From: Labia minor
Taxonomy: Eukaryota; Arthropoda; Insecta; Dermaptera; Spongiphoridae
Length of the DNA: 64,000 nt
Reading direction: 5' to 3'
Assembly: GCA_963082975.1 (NCBI GenBank)
Contig: OY720350.1
Location: 6,157,488-6,221,487 of the forward strand
The notes below the pieces were generated by a model. It saw only the letters and a list, made by a program, of their open reading frames with translations, made no database searches and was not told the origin of the DNA. Below, piece after piece: positions 33,992-46,034 of this stretch (the first letter of the stretch is position 1; each line of letters starts with the position of its first letter). Position numbers and translations under genes: made by a program.

Positions 33992-34321
33992 CAAATATAA
34001 TCATTTTTTTTTATTGAATATATAGAAGGCATTCTTTTTTTTTTTTTGGTTTGTTTTTAATGATAAATTTTGCCTCCAGTTCCAATATTTCTTTTAATAA
34101 AATTTCCTGATAGAATCTAAGAATTTAAATAAATCATGTCGTTATTTATTTATTTCTTTATTTACCAATCATATTTAATTGATGTCTTTTATAACAAATT
34201 AAATTTTATAATTAATTGCCCTGGAAGGTTTCGATATGGAAAAATTATGTAAATAGAGAAGATCCCCTGTGGAAAATAAATAAACTCCCACTCCTCTCTT
34301 TCCCCCCCCCCCCACACACAC
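33992..34321. other. AT-rich spacer
   Basis: Poly-T and poly-C (34301-34313) tracts are present. The C run and CACACACAC directly adjoin the donor side of the exon candidate at 34322-34444. Confidence 0.45.
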
Positions 34322-34444
34322 CTTTGCCAGAGGCTTCGTCCCTTATCTGATAAAGGTGTTGCCGTGAAGACGAGGGTCTGTCTGCTCCTGTTTTCTCACC
34401 TAATAGCTTGAGCTGATTTACAATGTCTTCCGGTGATTTGATCC
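34322..34444 (-). CDS. candidate internal exon, unknown protein
   Basis: The minus strand is open across 123 bp and reads IKSPEDIVNQLKLLGEKTGA followed by DRPSSSRQHLYQIRDEASGK, with balanced composition unlike the AT-rich flanks. The donor GGCAAAG|GTGTGTG is plausible. The proposed acceptor ATTGACTGGAG has a poor pyrimidine tract. It begins with two bases (GG) and so can complete the codon left by the exon at 58296-58426 (G + GG). An alternative internal donor (TATTAG|GTGAGA) exists. I recognise no family. Confidence 0.42.
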
Positions 34445-34929
34445 CTCCAGTCAATTATTCCATTCAAAAGATCTTAATTTATAGGCAGTGAAAAAGATTC
34501 CCAAACATTATGAAGGGATTGGAGAAAATCAACACACATTTTATTTATTTACTGAAAGTAATTCAAGTTTAAAAAATGATAATTGAATGATTTAAGATTT
34601 ATTTATAAAATGGTTTGTCAATAAAATAGATTATCAACTTACAGACATTTTGTTAGGTGAAGAATTTATTGTTATTCAATAAGTATAGGTATATGTATAT
34701 ATGTATTATATATTTAAATATGATAAAATGTTTTCTAATCTTAATTTTTAAATAAAAATAAAGGCTTGATAAATCAAGTTGAGTGCTAAAAGGGTGTGTC
34801 TTCATTAAGGGCATCTACAATCAAACAGGTTATATATATATATATATATATATCCAAATACTTAACCTGAATCATCTTCAATCAATTTATTTAAAAGAAG
34901 TTATTATATTTAAAATGATATAAATATAC
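34445..34929. other. AT-rich unique sequence
   Basis: TA tract at 34830-34852. No gene is seen. Confidence 0.5.
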
Positions 34930-35119
34930 AAATTTTTATAAAATAACGTTTTTCCATTCTAAAAATAATAAAATATTTTTCTATAAGCCTGACAAAGTTT
35001 ATGGATCAATTGCTTCATATTCAACGAAAAACATTGTTGGGGGCATTTGGTTTTATTTATTTACATGAAAAATCAAGTCAAATTTTTGTAATAATAAAAA
35101 TTTTATTAAACACAAACTG
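34930..35119 (-). repeat. R3 interspersed repeat, copy 3
   Basis: Inverted relative to copy 1 and matches it over its whole length, including the upstream part ATTACAAAAATTTGACTTGA. Confidence 0.7.
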
Positions 35120-35247
35120 ACAAATTTTTTTATCATGCAATAAAATTGATAGGTTAAGATCTAAGAAATTAATCTTTTATTATTTTTCACTGTAATATAC
35201 TTATATCAAAGTATGTATCAAAATTTAAACGAATTTTTATTAGATTT

Positions 35248-35345
35248 ACATATTATCAATCAAATCCAAAATGGTTGATTATTTTTGAAGAAATAGTGTT
35301 ACTTATTAATGAAGTGTTTTAGTGTGGTATGTATATATATATGTG
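35248..35345 (+). repeat. R3 distal segment
   Basis: ATTATCAATCAAATCCAAAA, then TGGTTGATTATTTTTGAAG and GTGTTTTAGTGTGGTATGTA, matches inverted the far part of copy 4 (52300-52397). It lies close to, but in opposite orientation from, copy 3. Confidence 0.6.
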
Positions 35346-35361
35346 AATTATAGCTCTATAC

Positions 35362-35399
<38 letters not shown>

Positions 35400-36383
35400 T
35401 CTCTATGCCATTTTGAGGGGAAAACTCCCCCTACTACATCGATGCTAGTGCTGATTAATAAGAATTCATCATTAATTTTAATGCTATAAAATATATTTAA
35501 TTACTATCAAAATGAAAATATATCTTGAAATTAATAATTTTGATTCAGAATCCCTTGGAAAAAACTTAATCTCAGCAATACAAAAGGAGTTAGTTATTAA
35601 AAGTAATTAATCGCTACTTTCTTCTATACCTTCTAGGTATCGATTGAAAGATCTTACTTTTTTATAAAATCTATGATATTATCAAATTTGTTTATTAAAA
35701 AAAATTATTGTTTCATTTGTTGTGATGTTGTTTTAGAAGAATGATTCTATTCTGAAATGAGTGAATGAAAGTAAAGATTACAAAGATTACGCTCTTCTCC
35801 TCTGATGTCATCACATAATAGATAGACAAACTATCTCGTTTTATTTACTAACTTGATTCGTTACCAAAAAAAATAATTAAATAAATAATAAAAAGTATAA
35901 AATATAAAATATAAATCAAATTAATAAAATATGTCTTAAAAAAAAATGTTTGTCCTGTTCTTTAACGAAGCAGGAATTCATTTTAATAAAAATCATCTGT
36001 TCGAAATTATCTTTCCGCATCCTATTTGTTCCAGACGATCGAGAGCAAATTAACTGGCAATGTTATTCCTTGTCTTGTGATATCATCTTCTTGTGATATT
36101 TTTAACTCAAGGAAAAGATTCATCCTACAGAGTTTCTTTATTATTATTATTATTACTATTACAATTAGATAAATTAATTTTTACTTGTTAAATGCTTATC
36201 GAGTACAAATATTTAAATATATATAAATGTTCTGCATTACAATTGAAATGATAAATGAAGTAATAAACTTCAATCTAAATCAGAACACATATCTTAAACC
36301 TGTTTATTAATTAACTACTTGTAAACAATTTTCAAGTTTATTTAATATTACATATTTATATTGTAGATATTTATAGATAGATA
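35346..36383. other. AT-rich unique sequence
   Basis: TA tract at 35361-35394 and ATT runs near 36141. No gene is seen. Confidence 0.5.
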
Positions 36384-36662
36384 CGAGGGTCATTCAACAA
36401 GTAGTTAGCCTCACCGCCCGATGGCGCTGCTATCACAAATAAGTTTTACCATCAAGTAGTACATTCATTTACTAGCCTATTGTCAATGTCTCAGTCAATT
36501 CCCTTCACTAGTTTTGTTTTGAAAGCCTTTGGAAGCGAATGTGTCGATTGACTGAAACTTTGACAGTAGGATAGTAAAAGAATGTACTACATGATGGTAA
36601 AACTCTTTTGTGATAGCAGTGCCATCGGGCGGTGAGGTTAAGTACTTGTTGAATGACCCTCG
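36384..36662. mobile_element. mariner-type foldback MITE, copy 1
   Basis: The ends CGAGGGTCATTCAACAAGTA and TACTTGTTGAATGACCCTCG are inverted, and almost the entire 279 bp is a palindrome: both halves carry GCCTCACCGCCCGATGGCGC and GTAGTACATTC-like motifs. TA precedes the left end; the right TA is decayed. The ends match 43014-43516 and 63648 onward. It has no coding capacity. Confidence 0.85.
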
Positions 36663-37820
36663 AATATAGATACTCTCATCTATCACCTATATATCTATTT
36701 ATTTAATGGGTAGTATTTTCATATACCTGTATCTATTTTGTCACATACGTAATAAAGTCTCACTTTCATTTGATAGCGTATCAAAGATTTTATCTTGAAT
36801 GAATGTTTCCTTTTAATAAATAATGTTTAATTTATCTTGACCTAAATAGAAAAATATTACCTATTTAAATACTTATAATATTTATAAGATAAGTCTAAAT
36901 CCAAAACTTTTCAGTACTTATAATAAAATTTGCCATTTAATATTTTTTTTTTCTTAAGAACAATTTATTAACTGAATGATTAATGACATATTACATATTA
37001 TTTTCAAAATCATTAATTCAAATGAAAGAATATAATCAATTAAATTAAAATTTAATTTTTATAAAATTTGGAATTTTAAGTATAAGATAAAATAATTCTA
37101 TTATAATCGACATATTCTACATATTAATAAATATAATATATTTGTTATGTTAACAATAAAGAAAAACATTTATATTTAAATAGGCACTAAATTATTCGTA
37201 ATTAACTAAAATAGGCAGATTTATTTAGTAATATATTTTATCTATCTTTAAAATAGAATAAGAAAAAGAACAGTGATCAAAAGTCAGTCTATTTATAGTC
37301 AGTTTATTTGCAAACTATGATTTTTGAAAAGAAAAGAAAATACAACAGATCATTCAGATATTCTTGAAAAAAATTATCAATGAAGTTAACTTGTCTGTTT
37401 ACCAGAATACATTCATATTTTATTTTATTTTCTTTCCCTTATGGGTAGATAAATTCAAATGAGATAAGTGTTTATTTTTAGTTGTCAATAAATTTTGCGG
37501 GTTCACTTCAAAAGAAATTACCTGAATATCATAAATTATAGGAATAATCTTTTAATAGAATTGGAAAATAAATAGGTACAGTGAGGAATTAAATTAACTT
37601 TTCTGAAACATATAAAAATATTTTATATTTAATTAATATTGATTAATAATATCGTATAATATCGTCTTTTTAATTTTGCATATTGGAACAGAGAGAGCGC
37701 CACTAGGCAAATACCAGTACTTATAATTAAACTCCATATTTAGTTAACCTAAAAATATAAAATTTCAATGCGATACGTGTAATTTTGTAGCCTCTGCAAA
37801 CTGATCTGTCAAATGTTTTT
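36663..37820. other. AT-rich unique sequence
   Basis: No gene or repeat recognised. Confidence 0.5.
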
Positions 37821-37933
37821 ACTATCTCGCCGGAGATAGTATTGCGATCACGAAAATTTTCGATGTTGAGATTTTGATGTTTTTATACGTTTTAAAGGTT
37901 CCTGAATCATTTTCCCTAAGTTTGAGAAAAATG

Positions 37934-37970
<37 letters not shown>

Positions 37971-38412
37971 AGACAAGATTACGCAAAAACGGTTTGAGCT
38001 AGAATCATGAAATTTGGTATACGGGCATTATTCCAACCGGAAGGGGGTCATTACCTACAACGTTTTGATTTTTTTCCCTCTAAAGTGACCGTAAAAATAA
38101 AGATATATGTTTGATAGTTTTTCACATGATTACAAATTGTATAAAACTGCTATATATGTAGAATTTCAGCCTTTCAGGAATATATTAATTAATTCATTAG
38201 AACCGGAATTAATTTTTTAACACTCCAAATCACGCGCCAACACGTGACGTGGTGCCATCAACAAAGAGCCAAAAATGCGCTGGTTTAATAAATATTATTT
38301 ATTAATTTTAATTTATAATTTATAATTAATTAAATTTAATATAAATATAATATATTATGTTAATTAATCCAATTCAAATTTGCGAGATAGTCGAGTGGAG
38401 ACTCTCCAGCTT
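37821..38412 (+). mobile_element. HINE-A copy 17
   Basis: Left hairpin CTATCTCGCCGGAGATAG. The microsatellite is (TA)n(TG)n at 37935-37970. About 30 bp is deleted at GGCATTATTCCAACCGG. The normal GCTTGATTGAATCGCTGAAAG is replaced near 38168, which removes one arm of the internal stem. Confidence 0.86.
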
Positions 38413-38862
38413 ATTTCATAATTTTTAAAGAAAATTATCTCAAAAAATAAATAAATACCTCATCGTGTCTAGAACATCAAAGAACTGTTACTGCCGATTG
38501 GTATTCAACTATTTGATTGTCTCAGGTTATTGCTTCAAAAAACCATTCCCACTCGATCTAACATCCTTTTTCAATAAAATGCAAGCTCGCATACATAACA
38601 TAAGCTATAGATATTGAATTGTTAACGCAACATCAAAACGTCGAATTAACATTAGTCCTTCCAGCGTATAGAATCCCAATAATACCTTTATCTTTTAAAT
38701 TTTTCAAAAATCAAAATTTTACTACTTAGTGAAAGCTTTTAGTCATTAAAAGAAGCAGTCAATGCTTTCAAAACAGTAATTTTGACAGTATTAGCAAATT
38801 AGTGAATAAAAAGATAATAAACAATTATTTCTACAAATTTAATCTCATCCAAACATCAATAA
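38413..38862. other. AT-rich unique sequence
   Basis: Somewhat higher complexity at 38450-38670. No supported exon. Confidence 0.45.
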
Positions 38863-39218
38863 ATCTGGAGTGTCTCCACTCGACTATCTCGCAAATTTGA
38901 ATTGGATTAATTAACATAATATATTATATTTATATTAAATTTAATTAATTATAAATTATAAATTTTAAAATTAATAAATAATATTTATTAAACCAGCGGG
39001 TGTTTTGCTCTTTGTTGATGACACCTCGTCACGTGCTGGCGCGTGATTGCCAGTCAACGTGTTAAAAAATTAATACCGGTGTTTTTAGCGATTCAATCAA
39101 GTTGAAATTCTATATATAGCAGTTTTATACAATCTTTAATCATATGAAAAAATATTAAACATATATCTTTATTTTTACGGTCAGTTTAGAGGAAAAAAAA
39201 TCAAAACGTGGTAGGTAG
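38863..39218 (-). mobile_element. HINE-A copy 18, right part only
   Basis: On the minus strand it starts inside AAACGTTTTGATTTT-like sequence (39218) and runs to the terminal hairpin at 38865. It has the GTTGACTGGCAATCACGCGC variant. The left about 250 bp is missing. Confidence 0.82.
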
Positions 39219-39988
39219 ATTAAAATTTAAATAATTATTTTATAATATTGATTTAAAATGGTTTGTTAGAATTAAACTTTTGGTTTTTTTTTAAATAAAT
39301 ATTTTTATTCTATATATATATATATGTTAAATAAGGATTATGTACATATTATATTATAGATATATAAAAATAAATTCTAGATAAATAAATGTTGTGATAA
39401 ATCTATAATATAGGAGTATTATATTTTTGGGGCAAAAAAAACCTTTATTTCATCTCATTTAATAAATTAAAAGTGATTTTAATAATTCAATCTACAAGGA
39501 ACATGTCAGTAATTTATTCATGTATAAACATAGATCAGAGAAAAACAATTTTATTACAGTGAAAAAGAAAATGGAGAGCTACAACCATGTATGTGTGTGT
39601 GTGTGTGAGTGAGAGAGAGAGAGAGGATGAAAAGTGTGAATGAAATCCATTCAACAAGTAACAGGACAATAAATACCTTCATAAAAGGATTTTAGTAACA
39701 GTATCTACAATCTACTCTTGAATTGAAAATTACAATATTTGTTTTTAATAATTATATCTGCAATACAATAAAAAAGTATTTTAAATGTATTTAAAATATT
39801 CAAATATATTACTTATAGAAAAATTATATTTTCTATTTTCAAAAAAATATGAACAGAGAGTTTAATTTATTGTATACAATTGTGTGTGTATATACAATGA
39901 TTTATTTACCTATTTATTTATTATTAACTAATTACAATTTAATATTAAAATATTATTGTATTAAACTTTATAAGAGGTTATATATATA
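39219..39988. other. AT-rich unique sequence
   Basis: (TG)n(GA)n tract at about 39591-39624. No gene is seen. Confidence 0.5.
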
Positions 39989-40626
39989 CACGAGGTGTGT
40001 TAAAAGAAAAGGTAAATTTTGAATTTTCGCGGTACATTCGATTATCGAAATTTTTTTTTGTTATGTTGGTACATATAAGTTACTGATAAGTTGATATTAT
40101 CAGCCATTTGAGATTAGTAGTTTTTTGATAAGTTAGTCACGTTTTGGGTGTTCTTCGATTTTTTACTTAAAAAAAAATGAATACTACAAGGAAGTTATGA
40201 AACGTTTGCTCAAACGATCGGAATTGTGGAAAAACAAATCATGGATTCTGCAGCACGATAATGCACCAGCTCACACATCATTGCTTCTTTGTGATTTTTT
40301 GGCCAAAAATAACATCGTAATTCCTTAACCTGAACCACCGTATTCATCAGATTTGGCTTCTTGCGACTTTTTTCTATTCCCAAAACTGAATAGACCAATA
40401 AAAGGAAACCGTTTTGCCACAATGGATGAGATAAGTCGTAATCAAAGAACGAGCTGATGGTCATACCGAAAAGCGCATTTCAAAAGTGCTTCGTCGATTG
40501 GGAGAAGCGATGGCACATAAGTGCATTATATCTGAGGGGAATTACTTTGAAAGAGACAAAATGGATATTGATGAATAAATAAATACTTTTCAAAATAATT
40601 CATAATTCACCTTTTCTTTTGAAATA
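39989..40626 (+). pseudogene. mariner deletion derivative with DDD-region remnant
   Basis: Left end CACGAGGTGTGTTAAAAGAA follows TATATATA. The right end AATTCACCTTTTCTTTTGA is its partial inverse and is decayed. Coding remnants: YYKEVMKRLLKRSELWKNK, then SWILQHDNAPAHTSLLLCDF (second catalytic Asp), then PPYSSDLASCDFFLFPKLNR (third Asp), with a stop between them. The N-terminal two thirds is deleted at the same place as in 44262-44742. Confidence 0.82.
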
Positions 40627-41639
40627 TCCATATTTTGTTTTATTAATGAAGCATGAGGGAATAAATGAATTATATAAAATTAAATAGTATATAATAGATG
40701 AAAGAAACGGTCTGGTCCTTTGAACACGGAAATTTGATGATTTGTGGTATTTCATGTCCAACTTGAAAAAAATTTTAAGATATTTTATGAAATAAAAGAA
40801 AATAAAGAAAATTCAAATAAATACATACTAACAAATATATTTTGATTTAATATTAATTCTTCTTCTTCTTATTATTATTATTATTGTTTCGTTTTTTATT
40901 ATTTCTTTGGTCTTCATTAAAAATTTATTAAAAAAATTAATTAAAAGTTCTTTTTACTTCATAACTAAAAGAAAAAATATAGAAACATAAACGCAATGTT
41001 ATTTGATCATGTGATAAGAATGACGATTAATCGTGGTTGATGAGAATTAATTGCATACGCCTTAAAGAAGAAATTGCGTTGATAGGAGTAGGAAGAAACG
41101 GCACGAGGCAATGACTAACTGTGCCTAATCATTCTGGAAAATAAAAAATACTTTTCATTTATAATTCTTTTTTTTTTTTTGATTCTATTAAAAATGTATT
41201 ATTTATTCATGATTTGAGCAATTTATTTCGAATAGATAGTTAGAGTATTTATTTAATTTTAAATTATATTATGGATATTATAGATCCTCTGGAGTGGTTT
41301 ATTAATAGTTAATAGGTATGGTAGGTAGCTCTATAGAAAATGTTATTAGTACATATTTGTCTTTCTTTCTTAAGTGAGATTAAAATAAAAAAAAATGAAA
41401 AGTAAAAAAAAAAAAAAAAACAGCCAAGCCACTCATTAAAATTCGATGTATATATTTTATATTGTGTAAATTTTATCTTTGTGTAGATACATTGAATTTT
41501 AATGAGATATTATTATCTAGAGAGATCACAATTGGCAATATTTCCTCATATATATCAATAAATTTCTTTCTATTGTTAATTTCATCAAATTTATTTTTAT
41601 GTATTTATCTATGTTATTGGGACCTAAATTTAAAAAAAA
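40627..41639. other. AT-rich unique sequence
   Basis: No gene is seen. ATT runs lie near 40869 and poly-A at 41403-41420. Confidence 0.5.
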
Positions 41640-42171
41640 ATCTGGAGTGTCTCCACTCGACTATCTCGCAAATTTGAATTGGATTATATAACATGATATA
41701 TTATATTTAAATTAAATTTAATCAATTATAAATTAAAATTAATAAATAATATTTATTAAACTAGTGCGTGTTTGGCTCTTTGTTGATGGCACCACGTCTC
41801 GTGCTGGCGCGTGATTGCCAGTCAACGTGTTAAAAAATTAATACCGGTACTTTTAGCGATTAAATCAAGCTGAAATTCTATATATAGCAGTTTTATACAA
41901 ATTTTAATCATGTGAAAAACTATCAAACATATATCTTTATTTTTATGGTCAGTTTAGAGGAAAAAATATGAAAACGTTGTAGGTGAAGACCCTCTTCCGG
42001 TTGAGCTACAATTCTCAAAAGTTGATATAAAACTACAAATTTTGAATAATGCCCGTGTACCAAATTTCATTATTCTAGCTCAAACCATTTCAACCATAGT
42101 GAAAATAACTCATGAACCTTCAAAACGTATAAAAACATCAAAATATCGACATCGAAAATTGGCGAGATAGT
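41640..42171 (-). mobile_element. HINE-A copy 19
   Basis: The right hairpin is intact. On the left the segment ACGATCGCAATACTATCTC is deleted, so GAAAATT is fused directly to GGCGAGATAGT. The microsatellite region is also lost (AAACCATTTCAACCATAG near 42081). Confidence 0.84.
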
Positions 42172-43013
42172 AATTAAAAATAAAAATGACAAATGAAATT
42201 GGATTTTATCAAATGTTCACTTTCCAAGTTTTTATAAATACGACGATTTTACTATTTTTACTTTATTTTATTTTATTTATTTATTTTTTTAATTTAATTC
42301 CTTAATTCTTGACGTAATGATGATATATGTATAAAATAAATATAAATAGAAAAATAAAAAGAAAAATAAAAATTCTTTGATTTTTCTAAGAAAATATTTA
42401 GAAACCGAGCAAAAATGGCTTGTGGGTGGCTTTGCAAATGTTCGATGAAGAAAAAAGAGAGAGAGAGAGAGGCAGAAGTACTCTCCCTTCTTTCATCCTT
42501 TCTGAAACTTAGAATTTTAACATCTTCATCCAAATATTTCTCAGATTTCCTTTTTATTTATTTATTTTTTTTTTTTTTGACTTTTCTTCACTTCACAAAT
42601 TCAATTATGACATGAATTAATAATTAATATCCAATTAGCATCCAATCAAATAATAATAAATAAAAAGTTCTTTATACTAATAAATTATATACAATTTTAT
42701 TTTTTAAAATTAAAAAGAAGAGTTATTTCAAGTTGAATAATCTTCTTAAAAATAGTCTTTTACATATTTATTAAATAAAATGTGTAATTACATCTATAAA
42801 ACAGATATTAAATGAAGAATTGATAAAAAAAAATCATTAGAGAAAATGTCAAGGAAATGGTTAATCAGGAAATTACGCTTGTCCAATTTGATAATGACTG
42901 ATCTTCATTGAATCGATGACTCAACATTAAAAAAAAAAACTATTTAAGAAATCGCCTTAATCATTTGCAATATAATTTCATAATATCAAATAAATTCTAA
43001 TACTACATATATA
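42172..43013. other. AT-rich unique sequence
   Basis: Short (GA)n at 42455-42470. No gene supported. Confidence 0.5.
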
Positions 43014-43516
43014 CGAGGGTCATTTAACAAATAGCCTCACCGCCCGATGGCGCTGCTATCACAAAAGAGTTTTACAATCATGTAGTACATTTTTTACTAG
43101 CCTACTGTCAAAGTCTCAGTAAATTCCCTTAAATAGTTTTGTTTGACAGCCTTTGGAAGCGAGCGTGTCGATCAGTTGTAGAAAAATGGAAAAAGAACAA
43201 TATCGTACCAATTTTTGACAGTCGCCATCGAAGGAGAAGAGTCACCGTACACAGCATCCAAGCGATCTTTAATTTCGCTGCGCGTTTTCCCTTCCAAAAA
43301 TAAGAATCTAATCACCGAACGATATTGTTCTTTTTCCATTTTTGTACAACTGATCGACACGCTCGCTTCCAAAGGTTGTCAAAACAAAACTAGTTAAGGG
43401 AATTGACTGAGACTTTGACAGTAGGCTAGTAAAAAATGTACTACATGATGGTAAAACTCTTTTGTGATAGCAGCGCCATCGGGCAGTGAGGCTAAATACT
43501 TGTTGAATGACCCTCG
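43014..43516. mobile_element. mariner-type foldback MITE, copy 2, with transposase N-terminus
   Basis: Termini CGAGGGTCATTTAACAAATA and its inverse ending CCCTCG are flanked by TA on both sides. Between the foldback arms, the minus strand at 43215-43335 encodes MEKEQYRSVIRFLFLEGKTR followed by SEIKDRLDAVYGDSSPSMAT VKNW, the N-terminal helix-turn-helix of a mariner transposase. The catalytic domain is absent. Confidence 0.86.
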
Positions 43517-43983
43517 TATTCTTATATTTATTTCAATAGATTATTGTAAAATTCAAAATTTTTACTCATTTCCTTTAATTTTAATCATCGAAAAATTATT
43601 ACTTTATTTCATAGAAATATATTTGAAGATCTGTTACATCATTCAATCATTTCCGTTTTTTTTTATTATTTTTTTATATAGACTTCCCCCTCTCGCCTTT
43701 TTCTATTTATTTATCCACATGGTTTGAATGGGTATTTATTTATTTATCTTTCCAATAATGGATTCGTCTAGCTTGCTGCTTGGAAGATTGCACTTAACTA
43801 AATCTATTTCTTGACATCATTGATGTCATAGATAGATAGATTGTCTTTAACTCATATTCTTATCTTAAGAAATAAATAAATATAAATGATAGGGACATTT
43901 ATTATGTTACTTTGAAAATTGTAAAGCGAATAAGAGAGTCTTACTTTGATCTTGCTTTCTTTTTCTAAATATGATCGTTTTAC
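43517..43983. other. AT-rich unique sequence
   Basis: Nothing recognised. Confidence 0.45.
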
Positions 43984-44076
43984 CTTACGAAGAATTGCAT
44001 ACCTGCCGGGTACAACACCAATGACATCATCATGGGATTCTCCGTTCAAAAGAGAAGGAGAGAGAATTGAAATTTG
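43984..44076 (-). CDS. weak candidate exon, unknown protein
   Basis: The minus strand reads QISILSPSLLNGESHDDVIG followed by VVPGRYAILRK and ends in a good donor, CGTAAG|GTAAAACG. A second good donor, CCCGGCAG|GTATGC, lies inside. The acceptor (ACGAAAAG) is poor. As drawn it is phase 0 at both ends, so it does not fit between the exon candidates at 58296-58426 and 34322-34444. Composition is more balanced than the surroundings. Confidence 0.3.
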
Positions 44077-44261
44077 CTTTTCGTTTATTCCGAACAAGAT
44101 GAGTTTGTATTATGAATGAATCAGAAGAAAAATATTTTTTTCATAACCAATTAAATTAAAAAGAAATGATGAGATAAAATTCCAAAAATAAAAGATTTAC
44201 AATTTTAAGAATAAAATATTTCTACATATAATTTTATACGAATTATAATATAAATTTTAAA

Positions 44262-44742
44262 ATTTAAAATATCCATTTTGTCCCCTAAAAGTAATTCCCC
44301 TCAGATATAATGCACTTATGCCAGTCAGCGCTTCTTCCAATCGTAGAGGCACTTCTGAAATGCGCTTTCCTTTCATTGGACTCTTCAGTTTTGGGAATAG
44401 GAAAAAGTCACAGGGAGCCAAATCTGGTGAATACGGTGGTTGAGGCAAGATCGTGATCCTTGTGATTTGTTTTTCCACAATTCCGAACGTTTGAGCCGTA
44501 TTGATTCAGGCAAACGTTGCATAACTTCCTTGTAGTATCCCTTATTTTTTTTAAGTTAAAAATTGAAGAACACGCAAAACGTGACTAACTTTCTTAGTTG
44601 TCAAAAACAAACTACTAATCTAAAATGGCGGATAATGTCAATATATAATAAACATATGTGTACCAACGTAACAAAAAAACTTTAAATAATCGAATGAACA
44701 CAGCCCGCAAAAATTCAAAATTCACCTTTTCTTTTGAACAGT
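44262..44742 (-). pseudogene. mariner deletion derivative, second copy
   Basis: On the minus strand it starts near GTTCAAAAGAAAAGGTGAAT (44742) and contains YYKEVMQRL, RSELWKNKS-like remnants, then PQPPYSPDLAPCDFFLFPKL and CIISEGNYF. The junction between leader and GGATACTACAAGGAAGTTAT is the same as in 39989-40626, so both derive from one already deleted element. The region coding for the first two catalytic Asp residues is largely missing. Confidence 0.8.
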
Positions 44743-45197
44743 ATATAGGAAATTATTTCATAATTTTTCAAGTTCTCTTTGATGATTTACTAATAATAAA
44801 TAAATTATTACATAATTGTAGAAAATACAGTTAATTATGTGTTAATTTGTGAATAAATAAAATAATAATAATAATAGAATTAAATTAATAAATGACATGG
44901 TTTATTATCAGGTATGGTATCCAGGTAAACCATAAATGGTGTGAATTCATTTCGATTCGAGCATCAATTCTCTAATCGAGCCTTGACACCGATATCGCAT
45001 TTCTTTCTCACCCTAACAAGTGGAAAAGTCGTATAGGTCGATAAACCGAGAACTGAATAAGAAATCCATAAGATAAATGAAATAGAAACAAATTGATTAT
45101 CCATTTGATTATCTATTTTTTTTTAAGTTATTATAATATAACGTTATATTTAATTACTTAACAACAAATATTATTAAATTTAATAAAATTTTGATTT
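44743..45197. other. AT-rich unique sequence
   Basis: Slightly GC-richer at 44905-45050 with no supported frame. Confidence 0.45.
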
Positions 45198-45205
45198 ATC
45201 TATTA

Positions 45206-45875
45206 CAGTGATTCTCAACCACTGTGCCGCGAGATTAAGAGGCTTTAAACATTTCTGACTTTTTTTCTAAATTTTTTCAATATGGTTCTAAAAAACAAAA
45301 GGTAAACCTTTTTTGGGACCACTTTTTTTCAATATGATAAATTTTTACACTTATTATTTTCTTTGTGTGCCGCCAAATTTTTAAACCATTAAAAGTATGG
45401 CGCGGTAAAAAAAATTAGTTGGAGTGTCTCCACTCGATTATCTCGCAATTTGAATTGGATTAAATAACATAATATATTATATTTATATTAAATTTAATTA
45501 ATTATAAATTATTAATTAAAATTAATAAATAATATTTATTAAATCAGAGGGTGTTTGGCTCTTTGTTGATGGCACCACGCCACGTACTGGCGCTTGAGAT
45601 TTGCAGTGTTAAAAAATTAATTCTGATACTTCTAGCGATTCAATCAAGCTGGAATTCTATATATAGCAGTTTTATACAATTTTTAATCATGTGAAAAATT
45701 ATCAAACATATATCTTTATTTTTACGGTCACTTTAGAGGAAAAAAAATCAAAACGTTGTAGGTAAAGCCCCTCTTCCGGTTGAGCTACATTTCTCAAAAA
45801 ACTACCAATTTTGAATAATGCCCATGTACCAAATTTCATGATTCTAGCTCAAACCGTTTTTGAGTAATCTTGTCT

Positions 45876-45906
<31 letters not shown>

Positions 45907-46026
45907 CATACACAGACATTTTTCTCAACCTTAGTGAAAATGATTCAGGAACCTTCAAAACGTATAAAAACATCAAAATCTCAACATCGAAAATTTTCGT
46001 CCGAGATAGTAAAAAGGTTGAAACTG
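45206..46026. mobile_element. hAT-type non-autonomous transposon with a nested HINE-A
   Basis: Left end CAGTGATTCTCAACC, right end GGTTGAAACTG. An exact 8-bp target duplication, ATCTATTA, lies at 45198-45205 and 46027-46034. The hAT sequence itself is about 225 bp and is interrupted at 45417-46010 by HINE-A copy 20. A second hAT copy (52405-52637) shows the uninterrupted junction GCGGTAAAAAAAAGGTTGAAA. Confidence 0.88.
45417..46010 (-). mobile_element. HINE-A copy 20, nested in a hAT element
   Basis: Inserted in the A run of the hAT host (a T run in the element's own orientation). Right end AGTTGGAGTGTCTCC, left end CCGAGATAGT with the inner hairpin arm deleted (GAAAATTTTCGTCCGAGA). An (AC)n(TA)n tract lies at 45880-45906. 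The host's own ends define the element borders to within a few bases. Confidence 0.88.
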
Positions 46027-46034
46027 ATCTATTA

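Noticed and set aside
240-46010. The recurrent 560-bp sequence as a CRISPR-like or satellite array
   Set aside because: Copies are dispersed, in both orientations and separated by unrelated sequence, with transposon ends.
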